In this document: one piece after another, positions 45,403-53,936 of the stretch
Position numbering within the stretch: the stretch's first letter is position 1
Layout of the letters: every line of letters begins with the position of its first letter
NCBI RefSeq assembly: GCF_902833645.1
Contig: NZ_CADFGE010000007.1
Span: 62,001-126,000, forward strand
Direction: 5' to 3'
DNA length: 64,000 bases
Source: Paraburkholderia fungorum
GTDB taxonomy: Bacteria; Pseudomonadota; Gammaproteobacteria; Burkholderiales; Burkholderiaceae
Program-made: the position numbers and the translations under genes
Notes under the pieces: model-generated
The model's database searches: none
What the model was told of the DNA's origin: nothing
Seen by the model: the letters and a program-made list of their open reading frames with translations, nothing else

Positions 45403-46238
45403 TGAATCCGCACGACCTCCCCGACGTGACGCTCAGCGCGCAACGCCTGACCTTGCGCGCGGGCATGCGTACCTTGCTCGACGCGTTCACGCACACGTTC
45501 TACGCCGGCGAGATCTGGTGCATTGCCGGGCCCAACGGCGCGGGCAAGACAACTTTGCTCTCCACGCTCGCCGGTCTGGCGCAACCGTCGGCCGGCCATG
45601 TCGAACTCGACGGCGTGCGTCTCGCCGACTGGCGGCCGTTGCCGCTCGCGCAGCGTCGCGCGCTGATGCCGCAAAGTGCAGCCGATGCGTTCAGCGCGAG
45701 CGTGCTCGACATCGTGATGCTGAACCGTTTTCCGCATCTGAGCGGCTGGGGGTGGGAAAGCGAGGCCGATCGTGCTGCCGCGCATGCCGCGCTCGACGGC
45801 TTGGGCCTCGCCGCATTTGCTGCGCGCGACGTGCTCTCGCTCTCGGGTGGCGAACGGCAGCGTGTCGCGCTGGCAGCCGTGTTGTGCCAGGAGGCACCGT
45901 TGCTGCTGCTCGACGAACCGCTCTCGCATCTGGATCTGCACCACCAGATCGACTGTCTGGAAGCGCTGAGCGCCTGGACGCGCGAGCCACGGCGTACAGT
46001 GTTGTTTTCGTGCCATGACTTGAATCTCGCGCGGCGCTTCGCGACACATGCGCTGCTGCTCGACGGCAAGGGGGGCGCGTATGCCGGACCGGTTCACGAC
46101 GTGCTGACGCCCACGCTGACGAGCCGGGCGTTCGGCTATCCCTTGATTCTGATTCGCGACGGCGAGCATGAGGCGTTGATTCCCGCGCCACGCTCAGGTC
46201 ACGAATCGCTTGCGGCTGATGACATATCGGCAGGCTAA
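45399..46238 (+). CDS. btuD: Cobalamin ABC transporter ATP-binding protein BtuD
   Basis: 279 residues. Walker A GPNGAGKTTL (~40-49), signature LSGGERQRVALAAVL, Walker B LLLLDEPLSHLDLHHQ and H-loop FSCHDLN. FecE/BtuD type. It starts with two adjacent ATGs (45399, 45402) that overlap the btuC stop, so the two are translationally coupled. A 39-bp gap separates it from cobT. Confidence 0.9.
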   Translation: MMNPHDLPDVTLSAQRLTLRAGMRTLLDAFTHTFYAGEIWCIAGPNGAGKTTLLSTLAGLAQPSAGHVELDGVRLADWRPLPLAQRRALMPQSAADAFSASVLDIVMLNRFPHLSGWGWESEADRAAAHAALDGLGLAAFAARDVLSLSGGERQRVALAAVLCQEAPLLLLDEPLSHLDLHHQIDCLEALSAWTREPRRTVLFSCHDLNLARRFATHALLLDGKGGAYAGPVHDVLTPTLTSRAFGYPLILIRDGEHEALIPAPRSGHESLAADDISAG

Positions 46239-46277
46239 GCGCTTTAAAAAAACACACTCTTTCTGTCTGAAACGTCT

Positions 46278-47339
46278 ATGACTTTTTTATCAGCTGTGCC
46301 GGGATTGACCGATGTCGAACCGCTCGACCAAACGCTGCGTGCCGAACTGCAACGCATCATCGACACCAAGACCAAGCCGCCCGGCAGCCTCGGGCGGCTC
46401 GAGACACTCGCACGCCAGTTGGGGCTGATCCAGCGGACGACGCATCCCACGGTCGAACGCCCGGCGATGATCGTGTTTGCCGGCGACCACGGCATTGCAC
46501 AGGAGGGCGTGAGTCCTTATCCGCAAGCAGTGACCGCGCAAATGGTCGCCAACTTTCTGGCGGGCGGCGCGGCGATCAATGCCTTGAGCCGCGTGTGCGG
46601 CGTCGAACTCGAAGTGGTCAACTCAGGCATTGCTACGCCGCTGCCGTCCACTGAAGGGCTCATCGATATCCCGGTCGCGGCCGGCACGCGCAACTTCGCG
46701 CATGAACCCGCGATGACGCGCGAACAGGCGCTGGCCGCGATGCAGTCGGGCGCGGCACGCGTGCGGCATCATCTGGCGCTCGGCACCAATGTGATCGGCT
46801 TCGGCGAGATGGGCATTGCGAATACGTCGTCGGCCGCTTGTCTGATGAGCCGCCTGTGTGGCGTGCCGATCGACGAATGCGTTGGACGCGGCACGGGTCT
46901 CGACAATGCCGGGCTGGCGAAAAAACGCAACGTACTGGCTTCGGCACTCGCGCATCATGCCGCTTCCAGCGATCCGCTCGACGTGCTCGCCACCTTCGGC
47001 GGCTTCGAAATCGCCATGATGACTGGCGCATATCTCGCCGCCGCGCAGGCGCGTATGACAATCCTCGTCGACGGTTTCATTGCGACGTCGGCATTGCTGG
47101 TAGCCGATGCGTTCGCACCGAAGGTGCGCGAGTATTGTGTGTTCGCGCATGCGTCGAACGAGGCGGGGCATCGGCGCATGCTCGATCATTTCGGCGCGTT
47201 GCCATTGCTTTCGCTCGATATGCGTCTCGGCGAAGGCACGGGCGCGGTGCTCGCGGTGCCGTTGCTGCGGGCGGCGGTGGCGTTCGTCAATGAAATGGCG
47301 AGCTTCGAATCGGCCGGGGTTGCGAATCGCGATGCTTGA
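46278..47339 (+). CDS. cobT: Nicotinate-nucleotide:DMB phosphoribosyltransferase CobT
   Basis: 353 residues. KTKPPGSLGRLE binds the substrate phosphate. VFAGDHGIAQEGVSPYPQ, FGEMGIANTSSAA, GRGTGLDN and the C-terminal LGEGTGAVLA (catalytic Glu) are all present. It activates 5,6-dimethylbenzimidazole to alpha-ribazole phosphate, the lower ligand arm of B12. In the same run as btuC-btuD and cobS. Confidence 0.95.
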   Translation: MTFLSAVPGLTDVEPLDQTLRAELQRIIDTKTKPPGSLGRLETLARQLGLIQRTTHPTVERPAMIVFAGDHGIAQEGVSPYPQAVTAQMVANFLAGGAAINALSRVCGVELEVVNSGIATPLPSTEGLIDIPVAAGTRNFAHEPAMTREQALAAMQSGAARVRHHLALGTNVIGFGEMGIANTSSAACLMSRLCGVPIDECVGRGTGLDNAGLAKKRNVLASALAHHAASSDPLDVLATFGGFEIAMMTGAYLAAAQARMTILVDGFIATSALLVADAFAPKVREYCVFAHASNEAGHRRMLDHFGALPLLSLDMRLGEGTGAVLAVPLLRAAVAFVNEMASFESAGVANRDA

Positions 47340-47402
47340 CACATTGTCTAAAGCGCCACCGTACGAAGCGTCTTCGTACAGAAGCGCGCGTCCGGTTCGC
47401 TC

Positions 47403-48179
47403 ATGAATCCGCTCGCTGAACTGCGCTATTTCTTCACGGCGCTCGGCTATTTCACGCGCGTGCCGGTGCCGCGTTGGGTTGGCTATGAGCCACATTATCT
47501 GAATGCGGCGGCGCGTTATTTTCCACTGGTCGGTTTGTTGATCGGCGGATTGAGCGCGCTGGTTTATCTCGCGGCCTTGCAGGTCTTTCCCGCAGGCGTG
47601 GCGGTGCTGCTGTCGATGGCCGCGTCGCTCGTCGTGACCGGCGCGTTTCATGAGGACGGACTCGCCGATTGTGTCGATGCGTTCGGGGGCGCCTATACGC
47701 GCGAGGACGTGTTGCGCATCATGCATGACTCGCGCATCGGTGCGTTCGGCGCCATCGCGCTCGTGATCGCGCTAGCACTGAAATGGCAAACGCTCACCGC
47801 ACTGCCGCCGGTACGCGCCGCGAGTCTGATGATCGCCGCGCATGCGGCGAGCCGTGTGTTTGCCATCAGCTATCTGGCCACGCTCGACTACGTGCGCGCC
47901 GAAGGTAAAGCCAAACCGGTCGCACAACGTTTAAGCGGGTCTGCGTTGCTCTGCGCAGCGATATTCGGTTTGCCGTTGTTGCTCTGGCCGAGCGGCCCCG
48001 GTCTGCCGGATTGGCGTTTTGCCGGCGCGGCAATCGTCGTGCTCGCGGGGCTGCGCTTTGCCATGGGGCGTTATTTCGTCAGGCGGATCGGCGGCTATAC
48101 CGGCGACTGTCTGGGCTTCGCACAACAGGTTCTCGAGCTGAGCATCTATCTGCTGGGGCTTGCATGGATATCGTCCTGA
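47403..48179 (+). CDS. cobS: Adenosylcobinamide-GDP ribazoletransferase CobS
   Basis: 258 residues, an integral membrane enzyme with about six hydrophobic segments. Key motifs are FTRVPVPRWVG near the N-terminus and FHEDGLADCVDAFGGAYTRE (residues ~83-102) with the Mg/nucleotide-binding acidic residues. It joins adenosylcobinamide-GDP with alpha-ribazole phosphate. The end overlaps cobC by 16 bp. Confidence 0.94.
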   Translation: MNPLAELRYFFTALGYFTRVPVPRWVGYEPHYLNAAARYFPLVGLLIGGLSALVYLAALQVFPAGVAVLLSMAASLVVTGAFHEDGLADCVDAFGGAYTREDVLRIMHDSRIGAFGAIALVIALALKWQTLTALPPVRAASLMIAAHAASRVFAISYLATLDYVRAEGKAKPVAQRLSGSALLCAAIFGLPLLLWPSGPGLPDWRFAGAAIVVLAGLRFAMGRYFVRRIGGYTGDCLGFAQQVLELSIYLLGLAWISS

Positions 48180-48754
48180 TCCGTCATCCCGCCGTCGCGC
48201 TCGACGCGGGTGTTTGCTACGGCCAAAGCGACATCGCTCTTGCCGAAGATGTGGAAGTTTCGTCAACCGCGCTTGCGTTGAAACTTGCCACGCTGCAAGT
48301 GCCGGCGCCACGGGTGTTCATATCGAGTCCGCTGATGCGCTGCTCGGCGCTCGCCGCCGCCATGGCGAACGATTTCGGTTGTGCGCTCAGCCATGATGAT
48401 CGTCTGCAGGAAATGAACTTCGGCGATTGGGAGCAGCAGCGCTGGGACGCGATCGATCGTGCGTTGCTCGACGACTGGGCGGCCAATTTCGAACACGCGC
48501 GTGCGCATGGCGGCGAGAGCGTTGCGCAATTCGTCGCGCGAGTGCGGGCGTGGTTCGATGCGTTTGCGCAGAGTTGCCAACTGTCGCCGGCGTATGTGGT
48601 CACGCATGCCGGCGTCATGCGCGCGATCGCTTCGCTGACGCTGGATGTGCCGCTGGAGAGCTGTCTGCGCTGGTCGCTGGAGATGACGGGCATTGTGTGG
48701 CTGCGCAGGGACGAGGGCGCCAGGCAGTGGTCACTGGTGCGGTGGAATGCCTGA
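48164..48754 (+). CDS. cobC: Alpha-ribazole phosphatase CobC (histidine phosphatase family)
   Basis: 196 residues from the ATG at 48164 inside the cobS end. MDIVLIRHP holds the phosphate-accepting His (RHP). SSPLMRCSALA, EMNFGDWEQQRWDAI and VVTHAGVMRAI complete the fold. It removes the phosphate from alpha-ribazole-5'-phosphate or from cobalamin phosphate. Last gene of the plus-strand cob run before the Fic gene. Confidence 0.9.
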   Translation: MDIVLIRHPAVALDAGVCYGQSDIALAEDVEVSSTALALKLATLQVPAPRVFISSPLMRCSALAAAMANDFGCALSHDDRLQEMNFGDWEQQRWDAIDRALLDDWAANFEHARAHGGESVAQFVARVRAWFDAFAQSCQLSPAYVVTHAGVMRAIASLTLDVPLESCLRWSLEMTGIVWLRRDEGARQWSLVRWNA

Positions 48755-48800
48755 AAGCGGGCGTTCGCTCTTGCTCCTGAATTGCGACAGCCTCCACTTT

Positions 48801-48938
48801 AATCGTGACACTTTTACGGGGAATTTGTCGCGGAAAGCCTGAATCGCGCCACTTTTCGATCCTAAAGTGGCGCGATTGTACCGATTTGTGCCACAATGAC
48901 AAGAGAAAGTGGCGCGATTAAGGTTTATCGCGTCACAT
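48801..48938. promoter_or_regulatory. Array of 14-bp operator-like repeats before the Fic gene
   Basis: The core AATCGCGCCACTTT occurs exactly at 48842-48855 and, inverted, at 48864-48877 and 48906-48919. The first two form a perfect inverted repeat with an 8-bp spacer. Weaker copies lie at 48801-48814 (12 of 14 match) and 48925-48938 (10 of 14), and a partial one at about 48882-48896. This density over 138 bp directly before the start is typical of an autoregulated promoter. The binder is not proven; the Fic protein's own N-terminal HTH is the nearest candidate. Confidence 0.75.
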
Positions 48939-48957
48939 AGGCTCAAGGGTGGCGCGC

Positions 48958-50373
48958 ATGAACAGCAATGGCATCAAACTGGAACTGGATCTGATCGAGC
49001 AACTCGTCGCTGCAAGCGCTGAGGGCCAGAGTATTCGTGCGCTTGCCACCGCGCTGGCCGTGCGCCGTCATCCCATGCCGCGCCGCACGCTGCAACGTCG
49101 TCTCGACGCGTTGCTCGAAGCTGGCCGGATCGTCTCGGAAGGCGCCGGCCGGGCCGTCGCTTATAAGCAGGTTTCCGCCGCCAGCGCGGCAGTGTTCCCG
49201 GCTCCGATCGTCAGCGGCGCCAGCACTGCCGGCGAGGCTTACATACCCGTGTCGAGCGCGGGTCTCGAGGTGCGCGCGGAAGTGAACAGGCCGTTGCACG
49301 AACGCCGGCCGGTTGGCTACAACCGCGCGTTTCTTGAACGCTATCGTCCAAACCAGGACGCGTATCTATCGCAAGCGCAGCGCGCACGGCTGCACGAGTG
49401 GGGACGCACCTCTTCGGACGTGCGTCCGGCCGGTACGTACGCGCGCGACATCATGAGCCGGCTTCTGATCGATTTGTCATGGGCTTCGTCGCGGCTGGAG
49501 GGCAATACCTATACGCGGCTCGATACCGTACGGCTAATCGAGCAAGGGCACATCGCGGAAGGCAAGGGCGCTCAGGAAACGCAGATGATCCTGAATCACA
49601 AGGCCGCGATCGAAATGATCGTCGAGAGCGCGGACGAAGTGGGCTTCAATCGGTTCACCGTACTGAACCTTCATGCGATTCTCTCGGACAACCTGATGTC
49701 CGATCCGTTCGCGAGCGGCCGTTTGCGTGCGCGCGAAGTGGAGATCAGCGGCACGGTATTTTTTCCGCTCGCGGTGCCCCAGCAGATCGCGGAGTGTTTC
49801 GAGGCAGTGTTAAACAAGGCCGCCCAGATCGAAGACCCCTTCGAGCAGGCTTTCTTCGGCATGGTGCACCTGCCGTATCTGCAGCCGTTCGAAGATGTCA
49901 ACAAACGGGTCTCGCGTTTGACCGCGAATATTCCGCTGGTCCGGAAGAACCTGTGTCCGCTGTCGTTCATCGACGTTCCCGAAAAGGCCTACGTGGACGG
50001 CACGCTCGGCGTGTACGAAGGCAATCGTGTCGAGTTGTTGCGCGATGTTTTTATCTGGGCGTACGAGCGTTCCTGCCAGCGTTATCTCGCGATTCGGCAA
50101 TCGATCGGTGAGCCGGACGCGTTCCGTCTCAAGTATCGCAATGCGTTGATCGAGGTCGTGCAGGAGGTGATTCGCGGTGGCCTTGCCGGCACGCGTGGCG
50201 AGATCGAAGCGCTCGCACAGGGCCGGATGGACGCAGCGGATATCTCTCTGTTCGTCGATGCGATCCAGTCCGATCTCGATCAACTCTATCTTGGCAATGT
50301 CGCGCGTTATCGATTGCGGCTTTCCGAATTCGAACGCTGGCCGTTCAAGCGAACTGACGCGGTCTCGCACTAA
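48958..50373 (+). CDS. Fic-family protein with N-terminal winged helix and non-canonical active site
   Basis: 471 residues from the ATG at 48958 (AAGGG 9 bp upstream); a GTG at 48949 would overlap the ribosome-binding site. Residues ~20-70 look like a winged HTH (IRALATALAVRRHPMPRRTL...LLEAGRIVSEG). An inhibitory helix motif SSRLEGN lies at ~177-183 (class II type, Glu181), before the Fic domain. In place of HPFxDGNGRxxR the loop reads QPFEDVNKRVSRL (Gln309), so the catalytic His and the anion-hole Gly are replaced. Canonical AMP transfer is therefore doubtful; DNA binding through the HTH is possible. It interrupts an otherwise pure cobalamin locus. Confidence 0.85.
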   Translation: MNSNGIKLELDLIEQLVAASAEGQSIRALATALAVRRHPMPRRTLQRRLDALLEAGRIVSEGAGRAVAYKQVSAASAAVFPAPIVSGASTAGEAYIPVSSAGLEVRAEVNRPLHERRPVGYNRAFLERYRPNQDAYLSQAQRARLHEWGRTSSDVRPAGTYARDIMSRLLIDLSWASSRLEGNTYTRLDTVRLIEQGHIAEGKGAQETQMILNHKAAIEMIVESADEVGFNRFTVLNLHAILSDNLMSDPFASGRLRAREVEISGTVFFPLAVPQQIAECFEAVLNKAAQIEDPFEQAFFGMVHLPYLQPFEDVNKRVSRLTANIPLVRKNLCPLSFIDVPEKAYVDGTLGVYEGNRVELLRDVFIWAYERSCQRYLAIRQSIGEPDAFRLKYRNALIEVVQEVIRGGLAGTRGEIEALAQGRMDAADISLFVDAIQSDLDQLYLGNVARYRLRLSEFERWPFKRTDAVSH

Positions 50374-50409
50374 GCGGGTATAGCTTGCAACACGGCTTTC
50401 TCCGCGACC

Positions 50410-51321
50410 TCACTGCGCGCCGCTTTTCCTCCGCGAGCGCGCCAGGTCGAGGTCTTCGCACATCTGCTTGGCCCCTTGCGCGATACGCGGCGCCGGCCGA
50501 TTAATCAGATCGCCGTCGATCGCGAACAGATTGTTGTTTGCCACCGCCTTCAGACCCGGCCACGCACGCCATGTGTCGAGTTGCGGCAAGGGGGTATCCG
50601 GCCTGGTCGCGCCGGGCGCGGCAGTGACGATCGCTTCCGGATTCGCCGCGAGCACCGCTTCAGTCGAAACGGTCGGCACTAGCGGCTCGAGTTTCGCAAA
50701 CACATTGTTGCCGCCGCATAACGCAATCACGTCGCTGATCATGTGTTCGCCGTTGAGCGTCATCAACGGTTGATCCCACACCTGGTAGAACACGCTGACG
50801 CGCGGGCGGCCGGCATATTGCGTGCGCAAGCGCGCGATGTCCTGACGGTATGCCGCTGCGGCTGCATCAGCGGCCGGCGACGTGCCGAGCAATTGCCCGA
50901 GCTTGATCAGCGATAAGGCAACGTCGTCGAGATGATGCGGCTCGCTGAAGAACAGCGGCACATGCATTTCACGCAGGCGATCGAGCTGGCGCTGCGCGTT
51001 GCCATGCCGCCAGACGACAATCAGATCGGGCTTCAACGCGATGATCCGTTCGAGGTCGAGCGCCTTGTTGTCGCCGACGCGCGGCAACTGCTTCGCCTCA
51101 GGCGGATAGTCGCTATAGGACACGGCGCCGACCAGTTTTGGACCACCGCCGGCCGCATACAATAACTCGGTGACATGCGGCGCGAGACTGATGACGCGCT
51201 GCGCGGGCGCGGACAGGGTGACCGTTGCGCCGGTGTCGTCGGTAACGGTGATGGCGGCGTGCGCGTGCAGGGCGATCGCGACAAGCGCCGTGGCGATGGC
51301 GAAACGCAGGCGTCGAATCAT
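50410..51321 (-). CDS. btuF: Cobalamin-binding periplasmic protein BtuF
   Basis: 303 residues. The start at 51321 overlaps the cobD stop (ATGA). A signal peptide ends LHAHAAI. The type-III binding-protein fold is shown by RVISLAPHVTELLYAAGGGP, VGAVSYSDYPPEAKQLPRVG, LDLERIIALKPDLIVVW and GGNNVFAKL. It delivers B12 to BtuCD encoded at 44347-46238. It converges on the Fic gene with only 36 bp between. Confidence 0.9.
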   Translation of the reverse strand: MIRRLRFAIATALVAIALHAHAAITVTDDTGATVTLSAPAQRVISLAPHVTELLYAAGGGPKLVGAVSYSDYPPEAKQLPRVGDNKALDLERIIALKPDLIVVWRHGNAQRQLDRLREMHVPLFFSEPHHLDDVALSLIKLGQLLGTSPAADAAAAAYRQDIARLRTQYAGRPRVSVFYQVWDQPLMTLNGEHMISDVIALCGGNNVFAKLEPLVPTVSTEAVLAANPEAIVTAAPGATRPDTPLPQLDTWRAWPGLKAVANNNLFAIDGDLINRPAPRIAQGAKQMCEDLDLARSRRKSGAQ

Positions 51322-52355
51322 CGGATCGCCTCGCGCAGACTTTCTTCGAAACGCGTCCATTCGGCTTCGCTCGCGGGCAGCCCGAAGCGCACGCTGCCCG
51401 ATGCCGTGAAAAGGCGTGTCCACACGCCACGTTGCGCTAATGCTTCATGCAGTGCCGCGGCGCGCGCGTCGTCGGTCCACGCGAAAAGGGGCGTGCTCCG
51501 TGTAGCGAAACCCTGTGCATGCAACAGACTCACCAGACGGGCACTTTCGGCATCGAGCCGCGTGCGCATCTGTTGCTGCCACAGCGGGTCTTCAAACGCG
51601 GCTTTGACGGCATGCCGAGCCGGGCCGCTAACGGTCCACGCGCCGAGCCTGTGGCGCAATGCGTCGAGCAAAGCAGGTGCGCCGAGCACGAAACCCGCGC
51701 GCACACCAGCGAGCCCGAAGAACTTTCCCGGCGAACGTAACACGATCAGCCCATCAAGATGGGTGCTTGCCGCGAGCGACGCCGAAGGCATCGTATCGGC
51801 GAAGGCCTCGTCGATTAGCAACGTGCCGCCGCGCGCGCGCAGTTGTGCATGCCATTGCAGCAGCTTGCCGGCGCTCAGATGGTCAGCCGTCGGATTGTTT
51901 GGGTTCACGACCACCACATGGGTGAGCGGTTCGGGCAAGGTGTCCCAGGATGCGTCCAGTGGCACAACCTGGTGTCCGGCTCGCTCGAAGGCGGGTGCAT
52001 ATTCGCTGTACGTGAGCGGCGCAACGCCAACCCGCGCACGGGGCAGTAACGAGGGCAGCGCGCGAATCGCCGCCTGGCTTCCTGCCACGGGCAGCACATG
52101 CGCGGCATCGGGTGCGCCGTAGTAATGCGCGGCACACGCGGCGAAGCCGTCGCCTTCGTCGGGCAGGCGCCGCCAGGCGTCGGCGGGAACCGGCGGCACC
52201 GGATAGCCGTGCGGATTGATACCGGTCGACAGGTCGAGCCATTGCGCGTAAGGAATGCCGTAGCGCTGTGCCGCCTCGTGCAGATTGCCGCCGTGGACCA
52301 CGTTATCGAGCGGGGTGCCGATATCGACTTTATGAGCAGCCATTCGGTCAGGCAT
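51318..52355 (-). CDS. cobD: Threonine-phosphate decarboxylase CobD
   Basis: 345 residues. PLP-dependent class I/II fold: WLDLSTGINPHGYP, the core VVVNPNNPTADHLSA, LLIDEAFADTMP, and LRSPGKFFGLAGVRAGFVLG with the PLP Lys. It makes aminopropanol phosphate, the linker between corrin and nucleotide. The start at 52355 overlaps the cbiB end by 8 bp; another ATG at 52343 is possible. Some genomes call this gene cobC; the symbol follows the Salmonella scheme. Confidence 0.9.
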   Translation of the reverse strand: MPDRMAAHKVDIGTPLDNVVHGGNLHEAAQRYGIPYAQWLDLSTGINPHGYPVPPVPADAWRRLPDEGDGFAACAAHYYGAPDAAHVLPVAGSQAAIRALPSLLPRARVGVAPLTYSEYAPAFERAGHQVVPLDASWDTLPEPLTHVVVVNPNNPTADHLSAGKLLQWHAQLRARGGTLLIDEAFADTMPSASLAASTHLDGLIVLRSPGKFFGLAGVRAGFVLGAPALLDALRHRLGAWTVSGPARHAVKAAFEDPLWQQQMRTRLDAESARLVSLLHAQGFATRSTPLFAWTDDARAAALHEALAQRGVWTRLFTASGSVRFGLPASEAEWTRFEESLREAIR

Positions 52356-53283
52356 GAAAGGGCACACTCAGCAAAGCCAGCACGATCAGCACCGCCAGCC
52401 AGAGAATGACCGTGCGTTCAACCAGCATCAACGCGGCGGTGACATGGCTGGCCTTGGCGGGGTGGCCGAAACCCAGCGTGGGCCTGTGCTCAAGTGCGCC
52501 GTGATAGACCGCGGGTCCGCCGATCAGCACGTTCAGGCTGCCCGCGCCGGACGCCATGACCGGCCCGGCGTTCGGACTGTCCCAGCGCGGCGCCTGCTCG
52601 CGCCAGCAATGCAACGCGGTGCGTGTGTCGCCGAGTAACGCGTAGCTCGCCGCGGTGAGGCGCGCGGGAATCCAGTTCAGCACGTCGTCGATGCGCGCCG
52701 CGGCCCAGCCGAAGCGCAAATAGCGCGACGTGCGGTAGCCCCACATGGCGTCGAGCGTATTGGCGAGACGAAACCCCAAAGCGCCCGGGCCGCCTGCGAT
52801 TGCGAACCAGAACAGCGCGCCGAAGATCGCGTCGTTGCCGTTCTCAAGGGTCGACTCCACGGCGGCGCGTGCGAGCGCCGCTTCGTCGGCATGAGTTGTG
52901 TCGCGCGAGACGATGCGCGCGGTCAGCAACCGCGCCTGCGCCAGATCGCGTTGCGTCAGGGCCTGGGCGATCGGCGCGATGTGATCGTGCAGACTGCGTG
53001 CGCCGAGCGCGAACCACAACAACACCACATGGACCGCGCAAGCCGCAAAAAACGGCAGCACGGAGACCAGCATCCAGGCGATCAGCACCGGCGGCATGAC
53101 CGCCAGCGACCACGCGAGCAAGCCCTTGAGCCGCAAGCGCCGGCCGGTGTTGTAGCGCTTTTCGAGGCGCATCGCCCATTTGCCGAAGCCGACCAGCGGA
53201 TGCGCGGTGCGCGGCTCGCCGAGCCAACGGTCGACGGCGACGCCCGCCGTGGCCAGCGTAACGAGCAAAGGAAGCGACAGCAT
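52348..53283 (-). CDS. cbiB: Adenosylcobinamide-phosphate synthase CbiB
   Basis: 311 residues, integral membrane. VDRWLGEPRTAHPLVGFGKW at the N-terminus is the CbiB/CobD family signature. ESTLENGNDAIFGALFWFAI, LDAMWGYRTSRYLRFGWAAA and DSPNAGPVMASGAGSLNV follow as expected. It attaches aminopropanol (phosphate) to the corrin. It starts at the ATG that overlaps the cobU stop (TGATG). Confidence 0.93.
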   Translation of the reverse strand: MLSLPLLVTLATAGVAVDRWLGEPRTAHPLVGFGKWAMRLEKRYNTGRRLRLKGLLAWSLAVMPPVLIAWMLVSVLPFFAACAVHVVLLWFALGARSLHDHIAPIAQALTQRDLAQARLLTARIVSRDTTHADEAALARAAVESTLENGNDAIFGALFWFAIAGGPGALGFRLANTLDAMWGYRTSRYLRFGWAAARIDDVLNWIPARLTAASYALLGDTRTALHCWREQAPRWDSPNAGPVMASGAGSLNVLIGGPAVYHGALEHRPTLGFGHPAKASHVTAALMLVERTVILWLAVLIVLALLSVPFHA

Positions 53284-53837
53284 CACGCGCTGCTCGCGGT
53301 TTTCAAGGTGAGCGGCAAGCCCGCGACCATCATCGTGACATGGGTGCTCAACGCGGCGATGCGCTGATTGAGCCGCCCGAGTTCGTCGACATAGAGGCGC
53401 GTTGCCGCGCCGAGCGGCACCACGCCTAGCCCGATTTCATTGCTGACCACGATGATCTTCCCTTTGGCGTTGATGAGCGCCGCTTCCAGTGCAGCAAAGT
53501 GCGCTTGATATCGATCGACCGGCAAGCCGTTGCCGTCGGCCGGGCACAGCAGGTTGGCGAGCCACAGCGTCAGGCAGTCGACCAGAATACAGTGGCCGGG
53601 TGCGTCTATTTGTGACACGACGCCAGCGAGGTCGATGTCCGCTTCGTGCAAAGCCCAATGCGCCGGACGTCGCTCGCGATGACGCGCGATGCGCGCGCTG
53701 AATTCGGCGTCGTCAATCAGGCGCGCGGTGGCGATGTACGTGACGGGCAGGGCGCTGTCGGTCGCCAGTTGTTCGGCGTGCATGCTCTTGCCCGAACGGG
53801 CGCCGCCGAGAACGAAGGTGAGGTCGCGGGAAATCAT
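53283..53837 (-). CDS. cobU: Adenosylcobinamide kinase / adenosylcobinamide-phosphate guanylyltransferase CobU
   Basis: 184 residues. P-loop GGARSGKS at residues ~11-18; the guanylylated His lies in ARIARHRERRPAHW. VDCLTLWLANLL, VVSNEIGLGVVPLG and RLYVDELGRLNQ complete the family set. The frame stays open far upstream, but only the ATG at 53837 gives the family length. First gene of the cobU-cbiB-cobD-btuF run, divergent from cobQ (99 bp). Confidence 0.94.
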   Translation of the reverse strand: MISRDLTFVLGGARSGKSMHAEQLATDSALPVTYIATARLIDDAEFSARIARHRERRPAHWALHEADIDLAGVVSQIDAPGHCILVDCLTLWLANLLCPADGNGLPVDRYQAHFAALEAALINAKGKIIVVSNEIGLGVVPLGAATRLYVDELGRLNQRIAALSTHVTMMVAGLPLTLKTASSA

Positions 53838-53936
53838 CGCGTGATTGTACCGGCGTGCAGTGCGCGCCGGCACGATGGGATAATGCCGCGTTCGTTGCCT
53901 GCACTCTTTGCTATTCATCGCTGGACCTGAGCTCCC

